64,000 nucleotides of DNA from Acetobacterium tundrae (GCF_008086615.1 NZ_RXYB01000001.1:1-64000); one strand, 5' to 3'. Positions 54,683 through 63,859 are shown, counted from the stretch's first letter. The notes: generated from the sequence alone by a model not told the origin. Numbers and translations: made by a program.

Positions 54683-56155
54683 ATGAAACCAATTATAAGC
54701 ATTGATTTAGAAGCATTGGTCTTTCCAGAGGAGAAAGAGGCGGCTTTAAAGAATATAAAACTGGACATCAATCAAGGTGATTTTATTGCGGTAACAGGGG
54801 GAACGGCTTCCGGAAAATCCTTATTGCTTCATGCTATTACTTCGGCTGCACCCAAATTTTATCCCTGTACAATTGACGGGACAGTCAGAGTGGCCGATCG
54901 GAATGTGGAAGAAATTCCGCTTTGTGAAATGGCGGATTATGTGGGATATATGATGCAGGAGCCACAAAATCAGATGATCAGCAGAGTCGTTTATGATGAG
55001 CTGGGGTTTGGGGTGGCCAATATGAATTTGAGCAGCGAGGAAATACAATCCCGCGTCGGAGAAATCATGTCATTTCTCTCCATCCAGGACTTTGCACACC
55101 GGTATACCGATGCTTTGTCCGGGGGCCAGGCTCAAAAAGTTGTTTTGGGCAGCATCCTGACATTAAAAGCGCCTATTTTACTGCTGGATCAGCCAGCGGC
55201 AGAGCTTGATCCCAAAACCAGTGCGGAACTCTACAAGTATCTTTCATGGCTTAACAAGAATGAAAAAATTACGACAATGGTTGTTATGGACAAATCAAGA
55301 GAGGTTTTAAAATATGCCGATCGGGTTGTTGTTATGGAAAACGGCACCGTAAAGGATTATATGAATACCGAAGAATACAAAAATAAATACCAGCAAAAAG
55401 AAAAAAAACGGAGACCAATAGAATTAATGGTTGATCATGAAACAGATATCGTCAAATTGATGGGGGCCTCCCATATTTATAAGGGCGGCATCGTCGGATG
55501 CAAAGCCATTGATTTTACGTTAAAAAAAGGGGACTTTACCGCGGTGATCGGACAGAATGGATCGGGCAAATCGACGATGCTTAAACTGATCGAGGGGTTG
55601 TTAAAGCCGACCGAAGGCTCCATCGAATTGTTTGGATCGCCCGTAACAAAGAAAAATATCGGCGAACTCCGGAGACGAATCGGTTTTCTTTTTCAGAATC
55701 CGGATGATCAGATTTTCTGCAGCACCATAAAAGAGGAAATTGGATATGTTTTAAAGCGTAAGGACGATTCGGAAGCGGAAAAAAACAAAAAAATTCAGGA
55801 TGTTCTGGCGTTTATCGGTCTTGAAGGCTCAGAGGAGGTGCATCCACAACGGCTTAGCCGAGGTCAGCGTCAACTTTTGGCATTGGGGTCCGTCATCATC
55901 AGCGAACCGGAGCTTATCATCGCCGACGAACCGACATCCGGATTGGATGAAAGTCAAAGCAGGCTGGTGATGGAAAAACTTTTGTTGCTTGCCCAGCAGG
56001 GGAAAACGGTCCTTTTAGTTACCCACGACTTAAGTGATGCCAAATATTTTGCTAATCGGATCGTGGTCATGAATCGACACGAACTGGTGCTAGATTTCAA
56101 CGCAGACCAGATGGACTGCTTTACCGATGATTTAATAAAAATGGAACTTATGTAG
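54683..56155 (+). CDS. Fused double ABC ATPase of an ECF transporter, first half degenerate
   Basis: 490 residues, two ATP-binding domains in tandem as in YkoD-type ECF ATPases. Half one: Walker A GGTASGKS (39-46), LSGGQ, but Walker B ends LLLDQPAAELD, with Gln170 in place of the catalytic Glu, and the H-loop reads VVMDKS without the His. Half two: GQNGSGKST (290-298), LSRGQRQ, ADEPTSGLD (Glu416) and THDLSD are intact. One ATP site is thus expected to hydrolyse and the other mainly to bind. Follows the cobalamin riboswitch. T and S components follow. Confidence 0.92.
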   Translation: MKPIISIDLEALVFPEEKEAALKNIKLDINQGDFIAVTGGTASGKSLLLHAITSAAPKFYPCTIDGTVRVADRNVEEIPLCEMADYVGYMMQEPQNQMISRVVYDELGFGVANMNLSSEEIQSRVGEIMSFLSIQDFAHRYTDALSGGQAQKVVLGSILTLKAPILLLDQPAAELDPKTSAELYKYLSWLNKNEKITTMVVMDKSREVLKYADRVVVMENGTVKDYMNTEEYKNKYQQKEKKRRPIELMVDHETDIVKLMGASHIYKGGIVGCKAIDFTLKKGDFTAVIGQNGSGKSTMLKLIEGLLKPTEGSIELFGSPVTKKNIGELRRRIGFLFQNPDDQIFCSTIKEEIGYVLKRKDDSEAEKNKKIQDVLAFIGLEGSEEVHPQRLSRGQRQLLALGSVIISEPELIIADEPTSGLDESQSRLVMEKLLLLAQQGKTVLLVTHDLSDAKYFANRIVVMNRHELVLDFNADQMDCFTDDLIKMELM

Positions 56156-56171
56156 GGAGGAAGGTTTAGCG

Positions 56172-56906
56172 ATGATAAATGTAAAAAATTGGGATCCGCG
56201 TCTAAAGCTGACCTGGTGCTTGTTTCTTGTTCTAACAGCATTAATTTCGAGGAATATGATGCTGGATCTGGTGCTATTGCTAACCATTCTGATAACCGAA
56301 ATTATTACTGAAAAAAGTCTTAAACGTTTTAAAGTGATTGCAATCCTGCTGTTGATTGCCGGTTCTCAGGTATTGATTATTAATTTATTATTTGGGAGAG
56401 TCGGTGAGCCGGTTTGGTCCTGGTGGATTTTAACTGTTTACAACGGTTCACTCATTGCCTCACTGTTAGGATTTTTAAGAATTTGTGTGATTACCATCAG
56501 TGCCATCCAATTTGCTTATAACACCGATGCCACGGATATTGCGCAGATGCTGATTAAATGGCATATCCCCTATCGTTATGCCATGCTGGTGCCCATTACG
56601 GCGCGTTTTTTTCCGGTAATGGTCAATGAATATCATTCGATTTGTGACAGCAATTCGGCCCGAGGGGTTCCCTGTGACACGGTGATGGAACATATCAGAA
56701 ATTTGCCAGCCGCCGTGATGCCGCTGATTTACCGGGCCCTGAGAATATCCAACGACGCATCACTTTCGGTTGAGCTGCGAGGCTTTGGCAGATATGAGAC
56801 AAGAAACTTTCAAAAGACAATTGGACTAAGACCTTTTGAAGGGATCATGATCTTGTTTATTATCATGATGTATATCTCAATTATGTTATGCATCATGTTT
56901 TTATAA
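56172..56906 (+). CDS. ECF transporter transmembrane (T) component
   Basis: 244 residues with five or more membrane helices. NSARGVPCDTV and VELRGFGRYETR are the two EcfT motifs containing the Ala-Arg-Gly / Leu-Arg-Gly coupling triplets that dock on the ATPase grooves. It starts 16 bases after the double ATPase gene with AGGGAGG, and couples it to the S component downstream. Confidence 0.92.
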   Translation: MINVKNWDPRLKLTWCLFLVLTALISRNMMLDLVLLLTILITEIITEKSLKRFKVIAILLLIAGSQVLIINLLFGRVGEPVWSWWILTVYNGSLIASLLGFLRICVITISAIQFAYNTDATDIAQMLIKWHIPYRYAMLVPITARFFPVMVNEYHSICDSNSARGVPCDTVMEHIRNLPAAVMPLIYRALRISNDASLSVELRGFGRYETRNFQKTIGLRPFEGIMILFIIMMYISIMLCIMFL

Positions 56907-56930
56907 ATATAAAATACTAAGGAGATTAAA

Positions 56931-57488
56931 ATGGAAAATGAACTAGCTTTGAAGAGAAAAAAGATTTTTAAAACGGACACAAAATCGCTAATCGGCGCAG
57001 TTGTAATGGGGATTGTTTTTGTAATTGCCTGCCAAATTACCGGTCAAATTGATAATATGTTACCATGGGGAAAAGCCGGTATGTACCTGATAAATGGTAG
57101 CTGCTGGGCATTTTTTACAGCCTTTATTACGCTTATCTACAAACAGCCCGGTGGAATCATTGCGGCAGAGATAGAAGCCTTAACATCAGTGATGTATTCG
57201 CCTTTGTGGGTAGCTTTTATATTTGCTAATGCCGTTGGCACAATTTGGGTTTCGTTTGTCGCTTCAAAATACGATATGACAAAATGGTCCCATCATATTC
57301 TGGCTCAGGCAGGCGTTTGTATTTTAGGTAACTGTATCGTTACGGTTGGCATGATCTTTATTTTGGAAATACCTCTTGATGTCGCCATTATCGAAACCCT
57401 AATTCTTATTGCCGTCAACTGGATTGTGGCTACTGTTATTACAAAATTAGCCTATGATGCTGTTTTAAAATCAGGACTGGTTAAATAA
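56931..57488 (+). CDS. ECF transporter S component (YkoE-like), corrinoid-related substrate inferred
   Basis: 185 residues, six hydrophobic segments after a charged N-terminus. INGSCWAFFTAF and KQPGGIIAAEIEALTSVMYS resemble the YkoE-type S components that travel with a fused double ATPase. YkoE itself is tied to thiamine precursors, but the cobalamin riboswitch ahead of this operon points to cobalamin, a lower ligand or another B12 precursor as cargo. The assignment is from regulation, not from binding residues. TAAGGAG precedes the ATG. Confidence 0.8.
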   Translation: MENELALKRKKIFKTDTKSLIGAVVMGIVFVIACQITGQIDNMLPWGKAGMYLINGSCWAFFTAFITLIYKQPGGIIAAEIEALTSVMYSPLWVAFIFANAVGTIWVSFVASKYDMTKWSHHILAQAGVCILGNCIVTVGMIFILEIPLDVAIIETLILIAVNWIVATVITKLAYDAVLKSGLVK

Positions 57489-57533
57489 AAGTTTTATACT
57501 GATGTTTCTGCTATAATTTAATTAATTTTTATT

Positions 57534-57590
57534 AACGACAATTGTTTTTGCCTTTTTCTCATTGAGAGTCAGGCTTAAGCAATTGTCGTT
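57534..57590 (+). promoter_or_regulatory. Long hairpin in the ubiD leader
   Basis: AACGACAATTG (57534-57544) pairs with CAATTGTCGTT (57580-57590), with further inner pairing (GCC/GGC and CTC/GAG). No T-run follows. A TATAAT at 57512-57517 would start transcription just before it, so it may be an operator or 5'-leader structure for the ubiD operon. Confidence 0.5.
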
Positions 57591-57637
57591 TAGATCGTTA
57601 TACCGTAATTAAAAATATTAAAAAGGTGAGGTAAGTA

Positions 57638-58999
57638 ATGAGTCAGGATCTACGCGTATTTTTAGAGCAGCTGGAAAAGGATGGAGAAATAAAACACGTT
57701 ACCGAAGAAGTTAAAAGAGAGTACGAAATCAGCACATTAATGATGGCACTCGAGAAGGAACACCGCTACCCGGTGATGTGGTTTGATAAAGTGGAAGGCA
57801 GTCAGTTCCCGGTTGTGACAAATATTTTAGGATCAAGAGAGCGCTTTGCGAAGGCCATGGGCGTGAAAACAGAAAATATATCCCAGGAATTCGGAGAACG
57901 GGTCAAAAACAGGTTTGATAATTTAAAGGTTGTCGAAAATCCTCCCGCCAATGCAAATCTCATCACTGGAAATGATGTGGATTTAACTAAATTCCCGATT
58001 CTCAAACATTTTCCCATTGATGCCGGTCCCTATATTACATCCGGGCTTTGTGTGGCCAAGGATCCGGAAACCGGATCCGACACCTGTGGCTTTCATCGCC
58101 TTCAGTTAAAAGGGAAAAACAAACTGGGAATCTCTTTCCATTCCAGAGGGAGAATGTGGGAATATTTTAGAAGAAGCGAAGAGCGCGGCGAAAATATGAA
58201 GATGGCCATTTGTATTGGCGTGCATCCCAATATTTCCCTGGGTTCCCAGGCATCCGTGCCCTACAGTCTGGGTAAATTCGGTGCCATTGGCGGTCTTTTC
58301 GGAGAACCCTTAGAGGTAGCTCAATGTGCAACCATTGATCTGCAGGTGCCGGCCTATGCAGAAATTATCCTGGAAGGCGAGGTTCTGGCAAATGTTCGGG
58401 AGCCGGAAAGCCCGTTTGCCGAATACACTAACTATGCATGCTTCCGGAGTACCGAAAATGTTTTTCAGGTCAATGCCATCCGCTATCGTGAAAACCCCAT
58501 TTTTCATGATATTACACCGGCCATGAGCAGCGAGCACATCACCATGGTCTCGATCCAGAGAGAAGGGGATATTTTAAAAACGCTCAATCAGAACCTGCCG
58601 AATATCAAAGCGGTGCATTCGCCGTTATCCTCCTGCGGTATTTTCCACTGCTATATTTCCATGAAAAAAATTGCTGAAGGCCAGCCGCAACAGGCGCTTT
58701 TGACAGTGTTGGGGATGGACCATCATATTAAGATGGCCGTTGTGGTGGATGAGGACGTCGATGTCTTTAATGAGCAGGAGGTTCTGTGGGCCATGGCAAC
58801 ACGGCTCCAGGCCAGCAAAGGGGTCATGATTCTACCGAATTGTATGGGCGAAACCCTGGACCCTTCTTCTGATGAGCTGAGCCGATCGGACAAAATGGGA
58901 ATTGATGCCACTAAACCGCTCAGCGGTTTTTCACCCAAGATCGAGATCGATAAAGAGGCCCAGGAAGCAGTCAAGCGTTTATATAAATACACAAAGTAA
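57638..58999 (+). CDS. ubiD: UbiD-family (prenylated FMN) decarboxylase
   Basis: 453 residues of the UbiD fold. CGFHRLQLKGKNKLGI contains the Arg expected at the prFMN/substrate site, and NVREPESPFAEYTNY contains the acidic residues of the Arg-Glu-Glu catalytic set. UbiD enzymes reversibly (de)carboxylate aromatic, heteroaromatic or alpha,beta-unsaturated acids using prFMN made by UbiX, which is encoded four genes on. The substrate is unknown. Context with HyuA/HyuB and an LpdD-like protein argues for a catabolic or carboxylating enzyme rather than ubiquinone synthesis. GGTGAGG precedes the ATG. Confidence 0.92.
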   Translation: MSQDLRVFLEQLEKDGEIKHVTEEVKREYEISTLMMALEKEHRYPVMWFDKVEGSQFPVVTNILGSRERFAKAMGVKTENISQEFGERVKNRFDNLKVVENPPANANLITGNDVDLTKFPILKHFPIDAGPYITSGLCVAKDPETGSDTCGFHRLQLKGKNKLGISFHSRGRMWEYFRRSEERGENMKMAICIGVHPNISLGSQASVPYSLGKFGAIGGLFGEPLEVAQCATIDLQVPAYAEIILEGEVLANVREPESPFAEYTNYACFRSTENVFQVNAIRYRENPIFHDITPAMSSEHITMVSIQREGDILKTLNQNLPNIKAVHSPLSSCGIFHCYISMKKIAEGQPQQALLTVLGMDHHIKMAVVVDEDVDVFNEQEVLWAMATRLQASKGVMILPNCMGETLDPSSDELSRSDKMGIDATKPLSGFSPKIEIDKEAQEAVKRLYKYTK

Positions 59000-59011
59000 G
59001 AAGGCCGAAAG

Positions 59012-61075
59012 ATGATAAAAATAGCAATTGATACCGGTGGTACCTTCACTGATTATACCTCGGTGGGCAGGTTTAAAGACCAGGCATATCACAGAATATT
59101 CGTCAAGAATCCGACAAATCATCAACATCCTGCGGATGGAATCCTGGCTGGTTTGAAAAAGTTAGCTGAGGAATGGGATGCGGATTTAGAGACGTTTTTA
59201 AAAGAAACGGAAAAGATAACGCTGGGAACGACCCTGGCACTCAATGCTCTGTTGGAAAAGAAGGGCGTAAAAACCGCCCTGTTCACAACAGCAGGCTTTC
59301 GTGATGCTCTCGAAATCCGCCGCGCTCAATTGAAAAACCAGTGGGATCTGGCCGCGGAAAAACCGATGGTTCTGGTTCCTCGCCGATTACGTTTAGGGAT
59401 TGAGGGACGAATGGATTATCAAGGGGATCTCGTAACCCCCCTGAATGAAGACAAAGTCCGGGAAGCCTGCCGAAAATGCCGGGAGTTGGGGGTCAGGTCC
59501 ATTGCAGTCTGTTATCTGTTCTCGTTTCTTAATCCTGAGCATGAACGGCGAACAGCGGAAATCATAAAGGAGGAGTTGCCGGATGTGTTCGTTTCCCTAT
59601 CCGCGGATGTGGCCCCCCGCATCCGAGAATATGAACGGACCACCACAACAGTGATCAATGCCTATCTGACACCGGTTCTGGCAGATTATTTAAACGATAT
59701 AAAAAAGGAACTGGCCCTTTATGGCTGGCAGAAACCAATCCATATTATGCTGAACAACGGCGGGCTCAGCGATACCGAAGCGATGGCAGCATTTGCGGTT
59801 AAAACCCTGTTATCCGGTCCGGCCGGGGGAGCGGTGGGGAATGAAACCATTGGAAAATTACTGGGTAAAACTCATACGGTGCTGGCGGACATGGGCGGCA
59901 CCAGCTTTGATATTCATGTTATCAGTGGCAGCAGCAATCAGCTGGTGCCGCAAACCGAGCTTGCCGGCTATCCCTTGAGCATTCCCATGATTGATATCAG
60001 CTCCATCGGTGCCGGAGGCGGCAGCATTGCCCATGTGGAAATCGGCGGACGGGTCTTTATCGGCCCGGATTCCGCCGGCTCGGTGCCGGGCCCGGCCTGC
60101 TACGATTTAGGCGGAGCGGAACCTACGGTTACGGATGCTTTACTGATCCTCGGACTCATTAATGAGGATAATTTTCTGGGCGGAAAGTTTGCTTTATCCA
60201 GAGAGCGGGCCGAGCAGGCGATAAAGGAAAAGGTGGCTGATCCACTTAATCTGTCGGTGCAAGAGGCGGCAAGGATTATTTACGGCATTGCTGCCGAAAT
60301 GATGGCGGATGCGGTTCGTTTGGTGACCACCCAGAAAGGAAATGACCCCAGAATATACAGCCTAATCAGTGCCGGCGGGGCCTTCCCTCTTTTTGCGGCG
60401 AAAATTATAGAGTCCCTTCATATGCCGGAGGTCCTCATTCCCGTACAGGGACCGGTATTCTGTTCCTGGGGGATGCTGGGAGCCTCCAGCCGCTATGATG
60501 CAACCCGAAGCTTTTTTATGGAAAAAAAGCAATGGAATGCAAAAAAAATCAATCAGACTTTGGCACTGATGATGCAGGAAGGTGAAAGTGAGCTGGAGCG
60601 GCTTAGCGTTGATAAAGACCAGCGCCGGTTTGATCTGATTTTAGAAATGCGTTATGTCAGTCAGCATCACGAGATAAGCGTCCCATGGAAACAGGGAACA
60701 TTTTCACAGGATAGCTGGGAGACGGTGGAAAAAGAATTTTATGATACCCATGAAGCAATTTATGAATATGCCGAAAGAGATAAAGACTGGGAAATCATCG
60801 ATTTACATCTTGCCTGTTATGAAGAAAACGGGGAAAATGTACTTTTCCCAATGGCTTCCCAAAAATCTAATGGACGGACAAAAAAAGTGTCCGGGTATGC
60901 CTTTAACCAGGAGGACGAAATCGTGGTTCCAATTTACAATGAGGGCGATTTAAATGAAGTCATCACCGGGCCGGCACTCATTGATTTTGATTACACCACA
61001 TTGGTTATTCCGGAACACTTCTTTTGTGCGCCGGCAGATGAAGGAATACTTGTACTTAAAAAGGAGGTGTTGTAG
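59012..61075 (+). CDS. hyuA: HyuA-family ATP-dependent hydantoinase/oxoprolinase/carboxylase subunit
   Basis: 687 residues, full length for HyuA. The sugar-kinase-like ATP motifs are AIDTGGTFTDYTSV at the N-terminus and LADMGGTSFDIHVISG near residue 293; LLSGPAGGAVG and SIGAGGGSIAHVE complete the nucleotide site. The family includes N-methylhydantoinase A, 5-oxoprolinase and the acetone/acetophenone carboxylase beta subunits, all of which use ATP to phosphorylate a carbonyl or enolate. The exact reaction here cannot be read. It lies 12 bases after ubiD and one base before hyuB. Confidence 0.92.
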   Translation: MIKIAIDTGGTFTDYTSVGRFKDQAYHRIFVKNPTNHQHPADGILAGLKKLAEEWDADLETFLKETEKITLGTTLALNALLEKKGVKTALFTTAGFRDALEIRRAQLKNQWDLAAEKPMVLVPRRLRLGIEGRMDYQGDLVTPLNEDKVREACRKCRELGVRSIAVCYLFSFLNPEHERRTAEIIKEELPDVFVSLSADVAPRIREYERTTTTVINAYLTPVLADYLNDIKKELALYGWQKPIHIMLNNGGLSDTEAMAAFAVKTLLSGPAGGAVGNETIGKLLGKTHTVLADMGGTSFDIHVISGSSNQLVPQTELAGYPLSIPMIDISSIGAGGGSIAHVEIGGRVFIGPDSAGSVPGPACYDLGGAEPTVTDALLILGLINEDNFLGGKFALSRERAEQAIKEKVADPLNLSVQEAARIIYGIAAEMMADAVRLVTTQKGNDPRIYSLISAGGAFPLFAAKIIESLHMPEVLIPVQGPVFCSWGMLGASSRYDATRSFFMEKKQWNAKKINQTLALMMQEGESELERLSVDKDQRRFDLILEMRYVSQHHEISVPWKQGTFSQDSWETVEKEFYDTHEAIYEYAERDKDWEIIDLHLACYEENGENVLFPMASQKSNGRTKKVSGYAFNQEDEIVVPIYNEGDLNEVITGPALIDFDYTTLVIPEHFFCAPADEGILVLKKEVL

Positions 61076-61076
61076 T

Positions 61077-62807
61077 ATGAATCAGCGAACTGAAGATATT
61101 ATCAACCGTGCGGTTATTATCAACCGTCTCGACAGCATCACCGGTGAAATGGGAATCGCTCTGGAGCATTCCGCTCATTCACCGATTTTTGCCGAGGCCT
61201 GCGATTTTGCCTGCTGTATCTGCGACAAAGATGGAGAACTGGTGTCCCAAATCAGCGGGATTCCGATTCTGGCAACCGCAGGGGCCTTCAGCGTCAAGGC
61301 CCTGCTGAGAAAATACGGCCATCATATTGACGACGGCGATGTTTTCATCATCAACGATCCTTATGACGGCGGCAATCATCTTCCAGATATCGGCATCATC
61401 ACCCCGGTTTTTTATGACGGCGAACTGCTCTTCTTCAGCGTCAGCCGGGCCCATCACGGGGATATTGGTGGTTCCACCGCCGGCAGCTACAATCCCAAGG
61501 CGACTGAGATTTTCCAGGAAGGAATTCGCATTCCGCCGACAAAATTAATGAAAAACAATGAAATGATCGACGATGTGCTGACGTTAATCGCTTTGAATAC
61601 CCGGAATCCGGAGATGCTCACCAGTGATTTTCTAGCGCAGATCGGTTCCAACCGGGTGGCCGCTAAACGGATCCGGGAAATGCTGGAAACCTATTCGGTG
61701 GCAACGGTCAAAAAAGCGGTACAGGATACCATGGAGCAGACAGAAGCCCTCACGAGACAACGCATTGCTGCGGTGCCGGATGGAAGCTATGCGGCAGTTG
61801 ATTATATTGATGATGACGGCTTTCAGGAAGAACCGGTTAAAATAGCGGTTTCCGTCACGATAAAAGGCGATCGGCTGCTGGTGGACTTTGAAGGAACAGA
61901 TGCTCAGGTAAAAGGCTTCATCAACACCTCAGTGGTCACCGCAACCTGTGCTTCTGGTATCGCGGTATTGTGGTTTTTGGGCAAAGATATTCCTCGAAAC
62001 GGCGGGGCATTCCGCTGCATCGATGTCAATCTGCCAAAAGGTTCACTGGTCAATCCTAATGAACCGGCACCGATGACACTCTGCACCTTAACGCCAGCCA
62101 GTGAAATCATCGGAACAATTTTTCAGGCGCTGGATCAGGCCGTGTCAGGACGGGTTTCTGCAGGTTATCATCGTTATCTGGGACCATCCTATTATGGGGT
62201 GGATGCCAGAACAGACCGTTATTACGTGGGCTTTTCTTTCTGCTCTCTGGGCAGCGGCGGAGCCATGGAAGGGAATGACGGCAAGCCTTATATGGCAACC
62301 TTGTCGAATTTCGGAGGGGTTAAGGCACCGAATATTGAATCCAATGAAGTGCAGTATCCCCATCTCACCCTTTATCATGAAATGGATACGGATACCGCCG
62401 GTGCCGGAGAGTATCGCGGTGGCTGCGGCATGAAATATGCTTTTGAGCTCTATGCCGAACAAAGCGATATCGTCAATTTCGGAGACGGCGTCAAATTCGC
62501 CCCGTATGGACTCAGAGGCGGACATCAAGGAAGTCTCAACCGAAGTGTTTTTGTTCATGATGGCAAAGAAACCGTGATGGAAAGCAAGGAAGCGCCCCGA
62601 CACGCAACTAAGGGTGATCAGGTTTGCTTGAACACCAGCGGCGGCGGCGGTTGGGGCGATCCGCTGAAACGACCGGCCGGGAAGGTCTATGATGATGTCC
62701 AAGACGAGATCATATCGCTGGAAACCGCCGAAAAAATTTATGGCGTGGCCATCACCAAAAACGGTATTGATTTAGAAAAAACGAAAAAATTGCGAGGAAT
62801 CCGATGA
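61077..62807 (+). CDS. hyuB: HyuB-family hydantoinase/carboxylase subunit
   Basis: 576 residues. FIINDPYDGGNHLPDIGI and SRAHHGDIGGSTAG hold the metal-binding Asp and His residues of the HyuB/acetone carboxylase alpha fold, and the C-terminal GGGGWGDPLKRP is a family signature. It acts with HyuA on the phosphorylated intermediate. The ATG at 61077 follows GGAGG; the open frame upstream overlaps hyuA and has no site. The stop overlaps the ubiX ATG by four bases. Confidence 0.92.
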   Translation: MNQRTEDIINRAVIINRLDSITGEMGIALEHSAHSPIFAEACDFACCICDKDGELVSQISGIPILATAGAFSVKALLRKYGHHIDDGDVFIINDPYDGGNHLPDIGIITPVFYDGELLFFSVSRAHHGDIGGSTAGSYNPKATEIFQEGIRIPPTKLMKNNEMIDDVLTLIALNTRNPEMLTSDFLAQIGSNRVAAKRIREMLETYSVATVKKAVQDTMEQTEALTRQRIAAVPDGSYAAVDYIDDDGFQEEPVKIAVSVTIKGDRLLVDFEGTDAQVKGFINTSVVTATCASGIAVLWFLGKDIPRNGGAFRCIDVNLPKGSLVNPNEPAPMTLCTLTPASEIIGTIFQALDQAVSGRVSAGYHRYLGPSYYGVDARTDRYYVGFSFCSLGSGGAMEGNDGKPYMATLSNFGGVKAPNIESNEVQYPHLTLYHEMDTDTAGAGEYRGGCGMKYAFELYAEQSDIVNFGDGVKFAPYGLRGGHQGSLNRSVFVHDGKETVMESKEAPRHATKGDQVCLNTSGGGGWGDPLKRPAGKVYDDVQDEIISLETAEKIYGVAITKNGIDLEKTKKLRGIR

Positions 62808-63364
62808 AAATTGCGGTTGGAATAACAGGAGCCTCCGGAGTAATCTATGGCATTCGGCTTTTGGAAGCATTAAGGGGAACGGACAACCAGGTGTCTCTCA
62901 TTCTCAGTGACTGGGGGTGTAAAACCATCGCCCTGGAAACAGATTACAGTGAAGAATATGTGCGCTCTCTGGCAGACATCGTCTATGACAGCCATGATAT
63001 GGCGGCGGCTGTTTCCAGCGGCTCCTATGGGACCGAGGCCACCGTGATCGCTCCCTGCAGCATGAAAACTCTAGCCGGCGTTGCCAATGGCTTCAGTGAT
63101 AATCTGATCGTCCGAATTGCGGATGTGGCTTTAAAAGAGCGCCGGCCTTTGGTTCTGATGGTCCGGGAAACCCCGCTGACGCTGATTCACCTGCGAAACA
63201 TGACCGCCGTCACCGAAGCCGGCGGCATCATCCTGCCGCCGATGCCTGGCTTTTACCACAAGCCCCAGACCATCGATGACGTCATCAACCAAAGCGTCGG
63301 TAAGGTTTTCGATTTGCTGCGCATTCCCAACCATCTTTTCAGACGCTGGGGAGAGAGCGAATGA
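62804..63364 (+). CDS. ubiX: UbiX-family flavin prenyltransferase
   Basis: 186 residues. GITGASGVIYGIRLLEAL binds FMN, and APCSMKTLAGVANGFSDNLI and LMVRETPLTLIHLRNM are diagnostic of UbiX/Pad1. It prenylates FMN with a dimethylallyl donor to make the cofactor of UbiD. Overlap with hyuB (ATGA) and with the next gene (ATGA) shows a tightly coupled operon. Confidence 0.95.
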   Translation: MKIAVGITGASGVIYGIRLLEALRGTDNQVSLILSDWGCKTIALETDYSEEYVRSLADIVYDSHDMAAAVSSGSYGTEATVIAPCSMKTLAGVANGFSDNLIVRIADVALKERRPLVLMVRETPLTLIHLRNMTAVTEAGGIILPPMPGFYHKPQTIDDVINQSVGKVFDLLRIPNHLFRRWGESE

Positions 63365-63702
63365 AACTAACAGTGGGCAGCGGGCCGACCGCGCTTAAAT
63401 ATCAGATCACGATGGCCGGAGCTGATGTGCTGATTCTGGTGACTGGAGGAGCAGCCCACATCGGCTGCACAGCCGTGGGCGATGATGGCCGGCTCAGCGT
63501 CTATACCGCCCAGGAGCACCGGGATGACGCCCTGGCCATTCCCCTGGCTAGAAGGGTGTCCGAGGCATTTCACTGCGTCTGCACCGTCTGCGCCGGCTTC
63601 CATCTGGATGATATTGAAAGAGCGGACATCGGGCAGGTGCTGGTCAATGGGGAAGAGGGTATCAGTCAGGTGATTAAGATGATAGAGCAGGCAAAAAAAT
63701 GA
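63361..63702 (+). CDS. LpdD-like small protein of UbiD-type decarboxylase operons
   Basis: 113 residues, starting LTVGSGPTALKYQITMAGAD, with VTGGAAHIGCTAVG and a short Cys-rich CVCTVCAGFHLDDIERADIG segment. It resembles the small D subunits (LpdD type) that accompany UbiD-family gallate/hydroxybenzoate decarboxylases and are thought to help with prenylated flavin. Assignment is by recollection of the family and operon position after ubiX (four-base overlap). GC content is plainly higher than in the first 50 kb. Confidence 0.72.
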   Translation: MKLTVGSGPTALKYQITMAGADVLILVTGGAAHIGCTAVGDDGRLSVYTAQEHRDDALAIPLARRVSEAFHCVCTVCAGFHLDDIERADIGQVLVNGEEGISQVIKMIEQAKK

Positions 63703-63727
63703 TGCTGTCATCATTTTGATGGCGATT

Positions 63728-63859
63728 TCAGAGCAAATCAGGCGATGAGTTTGTTCTGGAAATATTGGATTCAATAATCATTTCCAGATTTCTGATGACA
63801 TCATCAGAAGTAACCAGCTCATACAAGAGCTTGGATGCGATTTTTTCATACATGTGCAT
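63728..63859 (-). CDS. Possible small protein, 43 residues
   Basis: Minus-strand frame MHMYEKIASKLLYELV... ending in TGA, with GAGGTG just ahead of two possible ATGs (63859 and 63853; the second has the better spacing). The sequence is helical and charged, with no recognised family. It lies tail to tail with the LpdD-like gene. The remaining bases to the window end show nothing I can name. Confidence 0.35.
   Translation of the reverse strand: MHMYEKIASKLLYELVTSDDVIRNLEMIIESNISRTNSSPDLL

Noticed and set aside
63367-63774. 135-codon minus-strand frame opposite the LpdD-like gene
   Set aside because: It overlaps a coding gene whose start, stop overlap and composition fit the operon; no ribosome site or family resemblance.
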